Assembly: GCA_964451925.1 (NCBI GenBank)
Contig: CAYVKA010000003.1
Coordinates: 1 to 64,000, forward strand
From: Nevskia sp964451925
GTDB taxonomy: Bacteria; Pseudomonadota; Gammaproteobacteria; Nevskiales; Nevskiaceae
Direction of reading: 5' to 3'
DNA: 64,000 nt
Made by a program: the position numbers and the translations under genes. The notes under the pieces were generated by a model that was given only the letters and a program-made list of their open reading frames with translations, made no database searches and was not told where the DNA came from. Positions 52,567 through 61,488 of this stretch are shown here, piece by piece (the stretch's first letter is position 1; each line of letters opens with the position of its first letter).

Positions 52567-53009
52567 TGCACCCCGCTGCCTCCAAAGCTCTCTTCGAGCA
52601 GGAAGTCTCGACCCTGTCGGACGCGCTGGCTAAACGGCGAGGATGGATCTTCCATTCGATTGCCTTTCCAATGATCGACTGCTCATTCACGGCGCCTGGG
52701 CGCACGCCGTTGCGGCTCCGCCTGAATTGCGACAATTGGAACGATTTGCCTCCCTCAGTCAGCCTCCATTCCCCGGAAGGAACGCCGCTGCAGACCCTGA
52801 TCCCAAATCCTACTGGCGTATTCAATCAGGGACCACATCCTGCGACTGGCCGGCCCTTCATATGCATGCGTGGGGCCAGGGAGTATCACAACCACCCTAG
52901 CCATCTGGCTGACCGCTGGGAAAGCGTGAAAGACAGTTCGAGCTATACCTTAGGCGGCATTCTGACCCAGCTCTGGAACGCTTGGCTCAAAGGAAAAGGC
53001 GGATGCTGA
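52566..53009 (+). CDS. CEHH-type/E2-like protein of ubiquitin-like operon
   Basis: A 147-residue protein whose ATG overlaps the previous stop (TAATG). The C-terminal part RPFICMRGAREYHNHPSH carries the conserved C, E, H, H set of the predicted metal-binding CEHH domain found beside multi-ubiquitin genes. The N-terminal part (PLRLRLNCDNWNDLPPSVSL, then HSPEG) has strand and loop features compatible with an E2 conjugating fold. In related four-gene systems the second gene is the E2, so the cysteine in FICMRG could be catalytic. Which reading is right cannot be settled from sequence alone. Confidence 0.75.
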   Translation: MHPAASKALFEQEVSTLSDALAKRRGWIFHSIAFPMIDCSFTAPGRTPLRLRLNCDNWNDLPPSVSLHSPEGTPLQTLIPNPTGVFNQGPHPATGRPFICMRGAREYHNHPSHLADRWESVKDSSSYTLGGILTQLWNAWLKGKGGC

Positions 53010-53464
53010 TTACTTGTTCTGCAACATTCGTACGAACCACACTTGACCACCTTCAGGATGCAGGACGCCGACGTTGCGAATGTGTGGTGCTCTGGCTGGG
53101 TCGCCGAGACGCCAACGGCATTGTGATTCAGGAAGCATATCGTCCGCTACAGACTGCAGAGGTGGACATGTTCCACATTCCACCAGAAGGCATGGCCAGC
53201 CTTCATGCTGTGATGCGTCAGCGACGCCTGATGGTCGCCGCACAAGTCCACTCACATCCAAGCCGAGCATTTCATTCCGATGCGGATGACCGATGGGCTA
53301 TCGTTCGGCACGAAGGCGCGCTTTCACTGGTCCTGCCGTACTTCGCCGCCGGTTCGACGATCTCGAACTTCATGAGTGAAGTGAAGGTCTACTGCTTCTC
53401 GTCGCGGGCAGAGTGGCTTGAGGTGCCTACATTGGAGGTGGATCAGTGCCTTCGGATCTGCTAA
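53003..53464 (+). CDS. JAB/JAMM-type deubiquitinase-like metallopeptidase
   Basis: A 153-residue protein with the full JAMM signature: E26 (RRCECVVLWLG), H83-S-H85-P86, S92 and D95 in QVHSHPSRAFHSDADD. It would bind zinc and remove or process the ubiquitin-like protein. The ATG at 53003 overlaps the previous stop, and its own 3' end overlaps the E1 gene by 19 bases. Confidence 0.9.
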   Translation: MLITCSATFVRTTLDHLQDAGRRRCECVVLWLGRRDANGIVIQEAYRPLQTAEVDMFHIPPEGMASLHAVMRQRRLMVAAQVHSHPSRAFHSDADDRWAIVRHEGALSLVLPYFAAGSTISNFMSEVKVYCFSSRAEWLEVPTLEVDQCLRIC

Positions 53465-54843
53465 CGCCGGAAGCCCGGCGCGAAAATGCTGCTGCGCTCG
53501 CCGCCGCCCTGGGCCTAACTCTCGATGCCGCGTCGAAGGCACTGGATGTCTCTGTGGCCATCACTGCGGATGCGGACGACCGCGGGGCGCAACAAGTCGC
53601 AACCGAGGTGAGCGCCCTGCTGTGCAGAACCGTGGAGCGCGTCTCCTCCGTGCAACCCACGGGAACGATCTCGGCCGAGCTCGTCATTGGCATGGCCGTG
53701 CCGCAAACCGCTGCTCCCAAGGTCTTTCTGCAGTTGAAGGAAGATCGGCTGCTCATCAGTCGCGAGCGATTGGATGCCCTGGTTTGTGCATCGATCCCGG
53801 AGATCATTGGCTTGATTGCCGCATGTTATGCCTCGGCCGCGGTGCTCTATCGTGCGCTGGGTGACGGACTCTCTCTGGAATTTCCCGACCCATTCGTGTT
53901 CCCTTTCCAGCAGCTAGGAATCGACTTTACTGGACTGCGCCAGCCTGTCGACATCGGCCACACTTACTTGGCAGGGGCAGGAGCGATTGGAAACGGCTTT
54001 CTTTGGGCATCGCGCCATCTCAACTTGAGGGGCCGACTTGAGATCGCTGACGATGATCGGGTTAGCTCCGGAAATCTAAATCGCCAGATTTGGTTCAATG
54101 TGGAGGACATTGGGTCTGGAAAGGCAGAGTGCCTTGTTCGAAAGGCGCAACCGCTCTTCAAGGGGCTAGATCTAGTCCCGAGGCCCGCGAGGCTGCAGGA
54201 TCTTCCCGAGAAATCAGATGGCCCCTGGCTAAGGCGCCTAGTTGTCGCAGTAGATAGCCGGCGCGCTCGCAGGCAGCTGCAGAACGAATTTCCCGGTGAG
54301 GTTTTCGATGCCTCTACGACGGACATCCGCGAAGTGGTACTCCATCATCATTTGGAACCCACGCAAAATGCCTGCCTCAGCTGCATTTATGAACCCGAGG
54401 CGGAGGAGTTTTCTCGCGAGCGGCACATCGCTGAACATCTGGGAGTCTCTGTGGAGGAGGTTCGTGGTGAGAGAATCTCCGCAGCCGCAGCTGCCAGCAT
54501 CGCAAATAAATTCCTGAGCCTCGTCGCCGATGAGTTGGTCGGCACGTCCTACGACAGCCTATTCAAGGCTCTATGCGGCGAAAGCCTGCTTCAGACTCCG
54601 GCTGGTAAGGCGGTGCTGGCACCGCTCGCTTTTGTATCGGTGCTCGCCGGTGCCCTGTTGGCGCTTGAGATCGTTCGGCGGCTAGGCAGCGGCGAGCACG
54701 CCCGAGAGTTCAACTATTGGCGGGTGAGCCCTTGGCATCCGCCTCTAGGGCGAAGAAGAATTCTGAGGCCGAAACAACGGCAATGTACGTTCTGCGCCAA
54801 TCCACTCCTTAGCGCGGTGAACAATGCACTATGGAAGACGTAA
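53446..54843 (+). CDS. ThiF/E1-like activating enzyme
   Basis: A 465-residue protein starting at GTG. The adenylation domain (about 165-430) has the nucleotide loop GAGAIG (177-182), the acidic strand end IADDDRVSSGNLNRQ (N210, R213 of the E1 signature) and VVAVDSRRARR. Paired cysteines C310/C313 (NACLSC) and C447/C450 (CTFC) probably bind zinc or supply the thioester cysteine. The N-terminal 150 residues form an extra domain specific to this type of operon. It would activate the terminal glycine of the triple ubiquitin-like protein. Confidence 0.9.
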   Translation: MPSDLLTPEARRENAAALAAALGLTLDAASKALDVSVAITADADDRGAQQVATEVSALLCRTVERVSSVQPTGTISAELVIGMAVPQTAAPKVFLQLKEDRLLISRERLDALVCASIPEIIGLIAACYASAAVLYRALGDGLSLEFPDPFVFPFQQLGIDFTGLRQPVDIGHTYLAGAGAIGNGFLWASRHLNLRGRLEIADDDRVSSGNLNRQIWFNVEDIGSGKAECLVRKAQPLFKGLDLVPRPARLQDLPEKSDGPWLRRLVVAVDSRRARRQLQNEFPGEVFDASTTDIREVVLHHHLEPTQNACLSCIYEPEAEEFSRERHIAEHLGVSVEEVRGERISAAAAASIANKFLSLVADELVGTSYDSLFKALCGESLLQTPAGKAVLAPLAFVSVLAGALLALEIVRRLGSGEHAREFNYWRVSPWHPPLGRRRILRPKQRQCTFCANPLLSAVNNALWKT

Positions 54844-55420
54844 CTACAAGCGCTCCGCCAATTGCTCCGTGAACTTGGCAATTTAGGGTTGTCGCCTTTC
54901 GACAAAGATGACCCAACTGGCAGCAGTACTGGAGGGTTGGCCGCGATCTGTACGCAACTTTACGGAAAGTGACTTAACTATATAATATTATAGAATATTT
55001 TTACGGTGTAGAGTTTCAGTTCAAATCTGGGGGTTTTCGGGCCACGCCAGCCAGCCGGTGGCGTTCCGCGCGGGCGCCCCCTCTGCCCCGCTCAGGCGCG
55101 AAAAGAGAAGGGCTCGCGGAGCGGCCACACGGCCATCAGCCCGCGGACGGATCGACCTCAGTGTGGTGATCGACCATACGGAAGCGCGAGCGCGTACGTA
55201 TCGAAGGCGGCTTCAGGAACTATTGGAAAATCCATTAGAAGACATGTTCCTGCACTACGAGGAGCCAGGGCAAACAAATGACGCTGGGGCGATTCAGTAT
55301 GTGCTGTAGGGAAGGAACCTGCCCGACATGACGATCTTGACGCGATCACCCTTCCCGCACACGGCGCGGAGGCGATAGATCGGACTGACTAAAAAAAATC
55401 GAAATTTGTCCGCCGCTGCG
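54844..55420. other. Intergenic, no firm gene
   Basis: About 580 bases after the ubiquitin-like operon. An AT-rich stretch lies at 54970-55010 (ATATAATATTATAGAATATT). An open frame at 55058-55309 (GTG start, 83 codons, ending with EDMFLHYEEPGQTNDAGAIQ) could be a small or degenerate gene, but its N-terminus is low-complexity arginine-alanine sequence and no ribosome-binding site is visible. Confidence 0.4.
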
Positions 55421-56185
55421 TCAGGTACGGACGGTAAGTGTTTGCGCGATTGTACCGATAGGGCCGGCTTCGTCATGCAAGATGGAGCTTGTCAGGCCGA
55501 GCCCGTTACTGCCGAAGGATACCGACGTATCGAAACCAAGCCAATCGCTGGTGGGGGCTCCGAACAGGTGAACTGTGATGTCCACGTTTGGGAAGGTGGT
55601 CCGTCGCGGATCGGTGCGCACTGTCATCCCGTTAGGAATGTCGAACATAGCGGCGGCGCGAGCGAGTTGGCTGATCGGCTCGTTGTCCCGCAACGGCTGG
55701 TTCACTCGAGCCCAATAGGCGGCACGGCCGGGATTCTGCTGAACTCGTCGGACTTCTAGGCTGGCGATGAAGCCTCCCGGCCAAAGAGTTGAAGGATTCC
55801 AATGCGGCATCTTGTCGGGCGGCAAAATCCTTGGGAAGGGCGTTCCGTTGAGGCTCCGGGTGTCGTTAGGCTTCATCAGCCACGCACGCATTCGCAGCGC
55901 GGGGCGATGGTTGTGAATGATGGAGGCCTCCACCAATTCGACCGTGCGGCCGAGCCGAACAATCTGCACATCGGTCTCAATGAGTTCGACTGGGATCGTG
56001 CCCAGTATGTCGTAAGACATACGGCCGATCACGAAGCCGTTGCCGCGGCGGCCATAGTCAATTTCCAGCGCGTGCGTGAGCAATCCCACTACGGGAGCAA
56101 TGTGAAGCTCATTGGGGTTCCAGGCGCCGCCGGTATGTTGGGTGGGAAGGAAGGTTTTCGCGTCGATCCGTTCGAAGCAGGCCAT
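55421..56185 (-). CDS. Acyl-CoA thioesterase-like (double hotdog) protein
   Basis: About 254 residues from ATG 56185 (MACFERIDAKTFLPTQHTGG). It has the two-part TesB-like/4HBT_3 pattern: WNPNELHIAPVVGLLTHALE in the first hotdog, VQIVRLGRTVELVEASI, then in the second half FPNVDITVHLFGAPTSDWLG and LTSSILHDEAGPIGTIAQTL, the usual end. It would hydrolyse acyl-CoA. A longer frame to 56497 exists, but the added part overlaps the next gene and is not family-like. It follows the efflux operon on the same strand. Confidence 0.85.
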   Translation of the reverse strand: MACFERIDAKTFLPTQHTGGAWNPNELHIAPVVGLLTHALEIDYGRRGNGFVIGRMSYDILGTIPVELIETDVQIVRLGRTVELVEASIIHNHRPALRMRAWLMKPNDTRSLNGTPFPRILPPDKMPHWNPSTLWPGGFIASLEVRRVQQNPGRAAYWARVNQPLRDNEPISQLARAAAMFDIPNGMTVRTDPRRTTFPNVDITVHLFGAPTSDWLGFDTSVSFGSNGLGLTSSILHDEAGPIGTIAQTLTVRT

Positions 56186-56228
56186 GTGGTTGTTCCGGGG
56201 GCTTGGAGTTGAGATAGTTCCGTGCGCT

Positions 56229-57668
56229 TTACTCAGACCGAGAGGCTTGCTCGCTCGATGCCACGGGCATTTCCCAGCCGCCGCCAAGCGCCAGGAAGAG
56301 ATCGATCTGGCGGTCAATGACCCTGGCCTGCGAGGCGGCGAGGGCGGATTCGGCGCTGGCCAATGCAGCGTCGCTGGCGAGGACATCGATGACACTAGCC
56401 CTGCCGTTCGTGAACAGGATCGTGGCCTGCCGCTTGGCCTCCGCGGCATCGTCGCGGGCGCGAGCAAGGGTTTGCTCGTGTTCGATTTCATGGCCATATG
56501 CGGCCAAGGCAGTTTCCACCTGCCTCAACGCCTGCAGCACAGCGCCGTCAAACCGTGCCAGGGCGGCGTCGGCGTCGGCGCCGGCGGCGTCGATGCGGGC
56601 GCGAGCCGCACTGCGGTTTGGAAAAGTCCAGGAAATGAAGGGGCCGACGCTGCCCCCGAAGCTGGTGCTGGACAGGATGATGCTGGAGGGACCGGCCAGG
56701 CCCACCGACCCGCCCAGGTTGATCTGGGGGTAGAGCTGTGCCGTCGCCACGCCGATCCCGGCCGTGGAAGCCGCCAGCTGGCGCTCTGCTGCCCGGATAT
56801 CCGGGCGCCTCTGGATGAGGCGGGCGCCGTCGCCGATCGGAATAGGCTGCTTCAAGGAGGGCGGGGTGGCACAGCTCTCGGCCTCGATGGGGTTGGCAGC
56901 GGCTGGCCGCCCCATCAGCTCTGCAAGCTCGAACAGGGCTCTCTGCCGATCCGCCAGCAACGGTGGCAAAGCCGCCGCGCTGAGATCGACTGCGGCCCGC
57001 GCCCGGGTCGCGTCGAAGGAGGTACCGCGCCCGCCGCGCACATTCCGGTTGATAGCAGAAAGGGTTTCGGTCTGCACGTCGACTACATGCTGGGCGGCGG
57101 CGAGCGACCAGTTTGCCGAGCAGACGCCGGCGTAAGACCTTGCAACCGCTGCCGCCACTACCACGCGCACCTGGTCGCGCGTAGCCTGTGTTGCTTCGGA
57201 GACGGCGCCCGCCTCCTCGATGCCACGCCTGAGTCCCCCGGCAAGGTCCAGGGGCAGAGTAGCGGTGACACCCAGCACATAGGAGAACGGGGTGCCCGGC
57301 AGCGGTAGGGTATAGCCGCCCACTCGGGACTCCAACGCTTCCGCTTCGATATCCGTATGAACCGAGCGCGAGTCCTCCGCCTCCCGTACCAGCGCCGCTG
57401 CGCGCCGAAGATTGGCGTCTGCTGCGCGCAGATCGGCGTTTGCCCGCAGGGCTTCGGCGACGTAGCCGTCAAGGCGCGGGTCGTTGTAGAGCGTCCACCA
57501 GCGATCCGGCAGTGGCGCCTGCGAGATCCCGGTTTGGTCGGCACCGAGGAAAGCGTGATTGGCCGACGGTGTCAGCGCCGCAGCATGCTCAGGCACATGG
57601 TAGTCAGGCCCTGATGTGCAACCGGCCGCGGCGACCAACGCCCCGATGACTACACTGGCGCGCCTCAT
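56229..57668 (-). CDS. NodT-family outer-membrane efflux lipoprotein
   Basis: A 479-residue outer-membrane channel of tripartite efflux pumps. Residues 1-17 are a lipoprotein signal with AAGC before TSGPDY. The body has the two TolC-like halves: PDRWWTLYNDPRLDGYVAEA, RRPDIRAAERQLAASTAGIG, and LYPQINLGGSVGLAG. The start overlaps the HlyD stop (ATGA at 57665-57668). Last gene of the efflux operon FUSC-DUF1656-HlyD-NodT. Confidence 0.93.
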   Translation of the reverse strand: MRRASVVIGALVAAAGCTSGPDYHVPEHAAALTPSANHAFLGADQTGISQAPLPDRWWTLYNDPRLDGYVAEALRANADLRAADANLRRAAALVREAEDSRSVHTDIEAEALESRVGGYTLPLPGTPFSYVLGVTATLPLDLAGGLRRGIEEAGAVSEATQATRDQVRVVVAAAVARSYAGVCSANWSLAAAQHVVDVQTETLSAINRNVRGGRGTSFDATRARAAVDLSAAALPPLLADRQRALFELAELMGRPAAANPIEAESCATPPSLKQPIPIGDGARLIQRRPDIRAAERQLAASTAGIGVATAQLYPQINLGGSVGLAGPSSIILSSTSFGGSVGPFISWTFPNRSAARARIDAAGADADAALARFDGAVLQALRQVETALAAYGHEIEHEQTLARARDDAAEAKRQATILFTNGRASVIDVLASDAALASAESALAASQARVIDRQIDLFLALGGGWEMPVASSEQASRSE

Positions 57669-58573
57669 CGGGTTGCCGCGGCCGTGGCTAGCGCCGCCGA
57701 CGCCGGTGTCGAAGGCTGGATCTCCACCGTCACCGTGCGGCCGGCAATCAGCCGCGTTCCCGAAGGAACTGTGTCGATGTGCACCCGCACTGGGATTCTC
57801 TGCGCCAGCCGCACCCAAGAGAATGTCGGCTGGACTGCTGGCAACAGATTGGCCGTGTTCGAACGTTGATCGTCGGCGATGCCGGCGGCGATGCTTTCTA
57901 CATGCCCCCGGATGACTTCATCGTCGCCCATCAGACGCATCCGCGCCGCGTCGCCGACCGCCACATGGTGCAGTTTAGTTTCTTCGAAATAGCCCTCGAC
58001 GCGGAGGGAGTCAGTATCGATGAGCGCCACGGCCTGTGCCCCGGGCGGCAGGTAGTCACCCGGATGCAGGTCGAGATTCGTTACGACGCCGTTGACGGTG
58101 GCTCGAACCTCGGTGCGCTCGAGATTGAGGCGGGCGGTGGACTCGGCGGCGGCGGCCTGCGCGAGCGCCGCCTGGTTGATTTCCAGTTTTGCGACATTTT
58201 GTTCATGAGCCTCGGTTGCGACGAGTTCTCCCAGCACCAGGTCTCGGCTGGCTTGGCGGCGGGCCAAGTCCAGATTGGCCTTTGCGCTCTGCACGGCGGC
58301 GGTGGCTTGGTCCAGCGCAGCTGAATACCGCGGACGGTCGAGCACGAACAGCGGCTGTCCCATCTGCACGTTCTGGTTATCGTGCACATAGACCTGCGTG
58401 ATCAAGCCGCCAACGTCGGAGGACACACGCACGACGTCAGCACGCACATGTCCATCGCGAGTCCAGGGTGCCTGTTCATAGCCGTTGTAGAGCCAGATAG
58501 CGACCGCAATGGCGGCCACCGCCAGGACCGAGGTAGCGGACCAGCGGATCAGGCCTGAAAGGACACTCTTCAT
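57665..58573 (-). CDS. HlyD/AaeA-type membrane fusion protein
   Basis: A 302-residue periplasmic adaptor: one N-terminal membrane helix (VLAVAAIAVAIWLYNGYEQ), a lipoyl half-motif (WTRDGHVRADVVRVSSDVGG, then LITQVYVHDNQNV), a coiled-coil hairpin rich in alanine and glutamine (about 80-150), and the returning lipoyl half (VRATVNGVVTNLDLHPGDYL). It joins the FUSC inner-membrane protein to the NodT channel. It overlaps the DUF1656 gene by four bases. Confidence 0.92.
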   Translation of the reverse strand: MKSVLSGLIRWSATSVLAVAAIAVAIWLYNGYEQAPWTRDGHVRADVVRVSSDVGGLITQVYVHDNQNVQMGQPLFVLDRPRYSAALDQATAAVQSAKANLDLARRQASRDLVLGELVATEAHEQNVAKLEINQAALAQAAAAESTARLNLERTEVRATVNGVVTNLDLHPGDYLPPGAQAVALIDTDSLRVEGYFEETKLHHVAVGDAARMRLMGDDEVIRGHVESIAAGIADDQRSNTANLLPAVQPTFSWVRLAQRIPVRVHIDTVPSGTRLIAGRTVTVEIQPSTPASAALATAAATR

Positions 58574-58794
58574 GACCGGCCTCGCAGCAGCGAGGCCACC
58601 AGTGCCACTCCGCCGAGCACGAGGATGAACTGGGCCACGTCGACCAACGGGCGGTACGCCAGGAATCGGTACAGGCCGATTCGGCCGAGCGGCCTCGACA
58701 GCAGGCTCGACAGGATCAGGGAAGCAAAGGCCAGCGCCAGCAGGCCAGGGATGTAGACGCCGCCTATGAAAATGTCAGGGATCATCGGTCGCAA
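58570..58794 (-). CDS. DUF1656 (AaeX-like) small membrane protein
   Basis: A 74-residue protein with two membrane helices (PGLLALAFASLILSSLLS and FILVLGGVALVASLL) and the DUF1656 start PDIFIGGVYIPG. It regularly lies between FUSC and HlyD genes in aromatic-acid efflux operons; its function is unproven. It overlaps both neighbours. Confidence 0.9.
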   Translation of the reverse strand: MRPMIPDIFIGGVYIPGLLALAFASLILSSLLSRPLGRIGLYRFLAYRPLVDVAQFILVLGGVALVASLLRGRS

Positions 58795-60808
58795 TCTCGA
58801 TATCGGGGGCAGTTGGAAACAGGTCTCGTCTCATGCCGACCAACGGGATGAGCAACGGGCGTCCCAAGGCAGCCGGCTGCTGCAGCGAGACATAAATGGC
58901 GTCATCGAGTGGGGGCAGAAGCATCGGTGCAGGCGAATGGGGCGATAAGGGTGTGCGGGAACTGAACGCGGCGGCAAGGCCGGTTAGGAGAGGCCGAAGC
59001 TGCCTTCGCGCCGCTGCCGGCAGCCTCTGTTGGAGGGCGGCGAGTTGCCCAGCCGCGTATCCCACGCGCAGGTCAATCAAGGCATCAGCGAGCAGTTGCT
59101 GCTGAGCGGTATGAGAGCCGAGTCGTGGCCCCAGCACGGCCAGGCGGTCCAGCATGCGGCTGGTCCATTGATCGTGATCGTGCACTCGGCCGGTCGCCTG
59201 GCGGACGACGTCCCTCCATCCCGCTTGCTGCACCCGGCGGGCGACATCCTCGGCGGCGACAGTCTGGAACAGGCGGACACTGGCGACCGCTGCACCGGTG
59301 CCGACCAGCAAAGCCAGGCCAGAATTCAGAAATGCCCGTAGATCGACGATGTTGGTGGCGCCCAGGCCGGCAACGAGGGAAAGGGTCAGCGTCGCGCCTA
59401 GTGCGACCAGGTACAGCGGCGGGCGCGCCTGTACCGAACCGGCAACCAGCAATGCTGGCGCCAGCACGGCCACCAGCATCGCGAAGTCGGTGACGCGTGG
59501 CAGGATGGCTATGCAGTAGATGAAGCCGACAACGACGCCGAAGCAGGACCCGAGAAGGTACTTCTTCACGTTGGGTGCCGGTGCTTCGGCGGTTCCAAAC
59601 AGCGCGCAGCAAACGCCAAAAATCAGCAGGGCGGTGCCGCCATCAGGCCAGGCCGAGAAAATCCAGGCGATGCTGCCCAGAGTGATCCCGACCGCGGCGC
59701 CGGCGGCGGAGCGCAGCGCATGCCCGTAGTCGCGATGCAGGGAGTGGCCCTTGCTCTGCGCCAGTAGCTGCCGCGTCTCCCACGCTGCAGGTAACATGCC
59801 CCGCGCGAGGATGTGCTGTTGGATCTGCCGGCAGTCGCGGTGGGCGGTTACCAACTCCTGCAGGCTCCCGAGCACGCTCGACAGGAGCAGCCCGTGCCAC
59901 GTCACCGCACCTTGGGAGTTTTTCGCATCGAGGGTGGTGGCGGTGGCGATTAGATCCTGTACGTTGGCGGCGTCGCTGCCGTCGCCGAGCCATGACTTCA
60001 CCCGGCGGCAGAGCTCCTCCAGGCCAGCGGGAACTCCTGCCCCGTTGCGCAGGTCAGCGATGCGGTCCTCGATAGCACTGGCCAGCGGCAGGATGACTGC
60101 AAGTCGATCGTGCAGCGCACGCGCGGCGCTCCCATCCAGGGCGCCGCGGCCAGAGTCGAAGGTCAGATGGACCGCGAGCTGGTGGAGGTCGTTCAAGTCC
60201 AGGGCGAGCCGGCGACGGTCCCGCGCCAGTACTGCATCGCGCGCGCCGTCCAGGGCATCGCGCGACCAGCGCTCGGCGTCGTCGATGATGTTGGAGATGC
60301 GCATAGCCAACAGGGCGGTGGCGCTCTTCGGCACCACCAGCGCGTGGACCAACCCTGCCGCCAGGATGCCGATGCTGATTTCCTGGACCCGAAGGCTGGC
60401 GATCTGGAAGATCGATGCGGGAGCGCTGACGCTGGGGAATCCGATCAGGCTAGTCGTGTAACCGGCCAGCACAAACAGATAAGAGCGCGGGGTTCGGTCG
60501 AGGATGGCCAGGAATAGGCATAGCGCGATCCATAGGGACAGCGCCATGCTGAGCACCAGCGGCTCATTGGCGAACGCCGGCACCAGGATCACCGTTGCTG
60601 TGGCGCCGATGAATGTCCCGGCAAACCGGAATACCCCTCGGCTGATCGAGGCGCCGGCTAATGGCTGCGAGACGATATAAACCGTCCCAAGGGCCCAGTA
60701 GGGTCGCGGCAGGCCGATCGCGAGCGCACAGTAGTAGGCAAGCATTGCAGCTGCGAAGCACTTCAGGGAAAACAGAGCTGCGTCGTAGTCGTGCTTCATG
60801 GGTGGCAC
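58775..60808 (-). CDS. FUSC-family (AaeB-like) efflux transporter
   Basis: A 677-residue inner-membrane protein, close to the length of AaeB. Two groups of membrane helices (about 10-175 and 360-505) flank and precede cytoplasmic regions. The first contains RPYWALGTVYIVSQPLAGAS and the second the matching repeat AGAAVGITLGSIAWIFSAWP, typical of FUSC. Exports aromatic carboxylic acids or similar. The GTG at 60808 is listed; the ATG at 60799 (MKHDYDAALFSLKCFAAAML) is equally likely. First gene of the efflux operon. Confidence 0.9.
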   Translation of the reverse strand: MPPMKHDYDAALFSLKCFAAAMLAYYCALAIGLPRPYWALGTVYIVSQPLAGASISRGVFRFAGTFIGATATVILVPAFANEPLVLSMALSLWIALCLFLAILDRTPRSYLFVLAGYTTSLIGFPSVSAPASIFQIASLRVQEISIGILAAGLVHALVVPKSATALLAMRISNIIDDAERWSRDALDGARDAVLARDRRRLALDLNDLHQLAVHLTFDSGRGALDGSAARALHDRLAVILPLASAIEDRIADLRNGAGVPAGLEELCRRVKSWLGDGSDAANVQDLIATATTLDAKNSQGAVTWHGLLLSSVLGSLQELVTAHRDCRQIQQHILARGMLPAAWETRQLLAQSKGHSLHRDYGHALRSAAGAAVGITLGSIAWIFSAWPDGGTALLIFGVCCALFGTAEAPAPNVKKYLLGSCFGVVVGFIYCIAILPRVTDFAMLVAVLAPALLVAGSVQARPPLYLVALGATLTLSLVAGLGATNIVDLRAFLNSGLALLVGTGAAVASVRLFQTVAAEDVARRVQQAGWRDVVRQATGRVHDHDQWTSRMLDRLAVLGPRLGSHTAQQQLLADALIDLRVGYAAGQLAALQQRLPAAARRQLRPLLTGLAAAFSSRTPLSPHSPAPMLLPPLDDAIYVSLQQPAALGRPLLIPLVGMRRDLFPTAPDIEIATDDP

Positions 60809-60849
60809 GCCAATGGGGCCGGGCCTGTTGGTTCTGCGTTGGTGGGAAG

Positions 60850-61452
60850 TTAGTGACGGCGATCGAGCGGGTCGAGGATCCCGAAGATCGCTGCAGACAC
60901 GGACTCCACGTCAGCCAGACCGTCGACCGATCTGAAGATGCCGGCTTGCTCGTAGTAGCCGCGCAGCGGCGCCGTCTGCTTATGGAACGCCGCCAGCCTC
61001 ACCTTGAGCGACTCTTCCGTGTCGTCGGCCCTGACCGCTTGGCCAGCTGCGGCAGCCTCGCGCGCGCGCCCGATGATCCTGCACAGCAGGGAGGCATCGT
61101 CGGTAGCCAATTCGATGGCCGCGCCCAGAACCATGTCGCAGCCCCGCATCAGTCCGTCAAGGGTTTCGGCCTGCGCGATCGTTCGCGGGAAGCCGTCGAG
61201 CACGAAGCCGCGCCTGGCATCGTCGCAGGACACTCTTTCCCGGATGCAGTCGACGACGAGCGCGACGGGCGCGAGCTCGCCGCGGGTCACGTAGTCCTGA
61301 ACCTGCTTGCCCAACTCGCTGCCCGAGCGGATCGCGGAACGCAGAATGTCGCCGGTCGAGAGGTGCGGGATATCGTAACGCTGAGTGATCCGTGCTGCCT
61401 GAGTGCCTTTGCCGGCGCCTGGCGGGCCGAGCAGAACGATATGGATAGTCAT
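60850..61452 (-). CDS. Adenylate kinase, short type
   Basis: A 200-residue nucleoside monophosphate kinase (ATP + AMP to 2 ADP). The P-loop GPPGAGKGTQA is at 9-19, followed by HLSTGDILRSAI and GFVLDGFPRTIAQAE. The LID region is short (IGRAREAAAAGQAVRADDTE) with no zinc cysteines. It lies between acyl-CoA dehydrogenase and the efflux operon, on the same strand as the fatty-acid genes, where it could recycle AMP made by an acyl-CoA ligase. It may be a second copy besides a housekeeping adk, which the window cannot show. Confidence 0.88.
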   Translation of the reverse strand: MTIHIVLLGPPGAGKGTQAARITQRYDIPHLSTGDILRSAIRSGSELGKQVQDYVTRGELAPVALVVDCIRERVSCDDARRGFVLDGFPRTIAQAETLDGLMRGCDMVLGAAIELATDDASLLCRIIGRAREAAAAGQAVRADDTEESLKVRLAAFHKQTAPLRGYYEQAGIFRSVDGLADVESVSAAIFGILDPLDRRH

Positions 61453-61488
61453 GTCGTCGAAGTATGGAAGGTGGTGCGAGTGCCGGCC

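Noticed and set aside
55010..55050. TTCAGTTCAAATCTGGGGG looked like a tRNA T-arm
   Set aside because: No matching acceptor stem, anticodon arm or D-arm can be folded around it.
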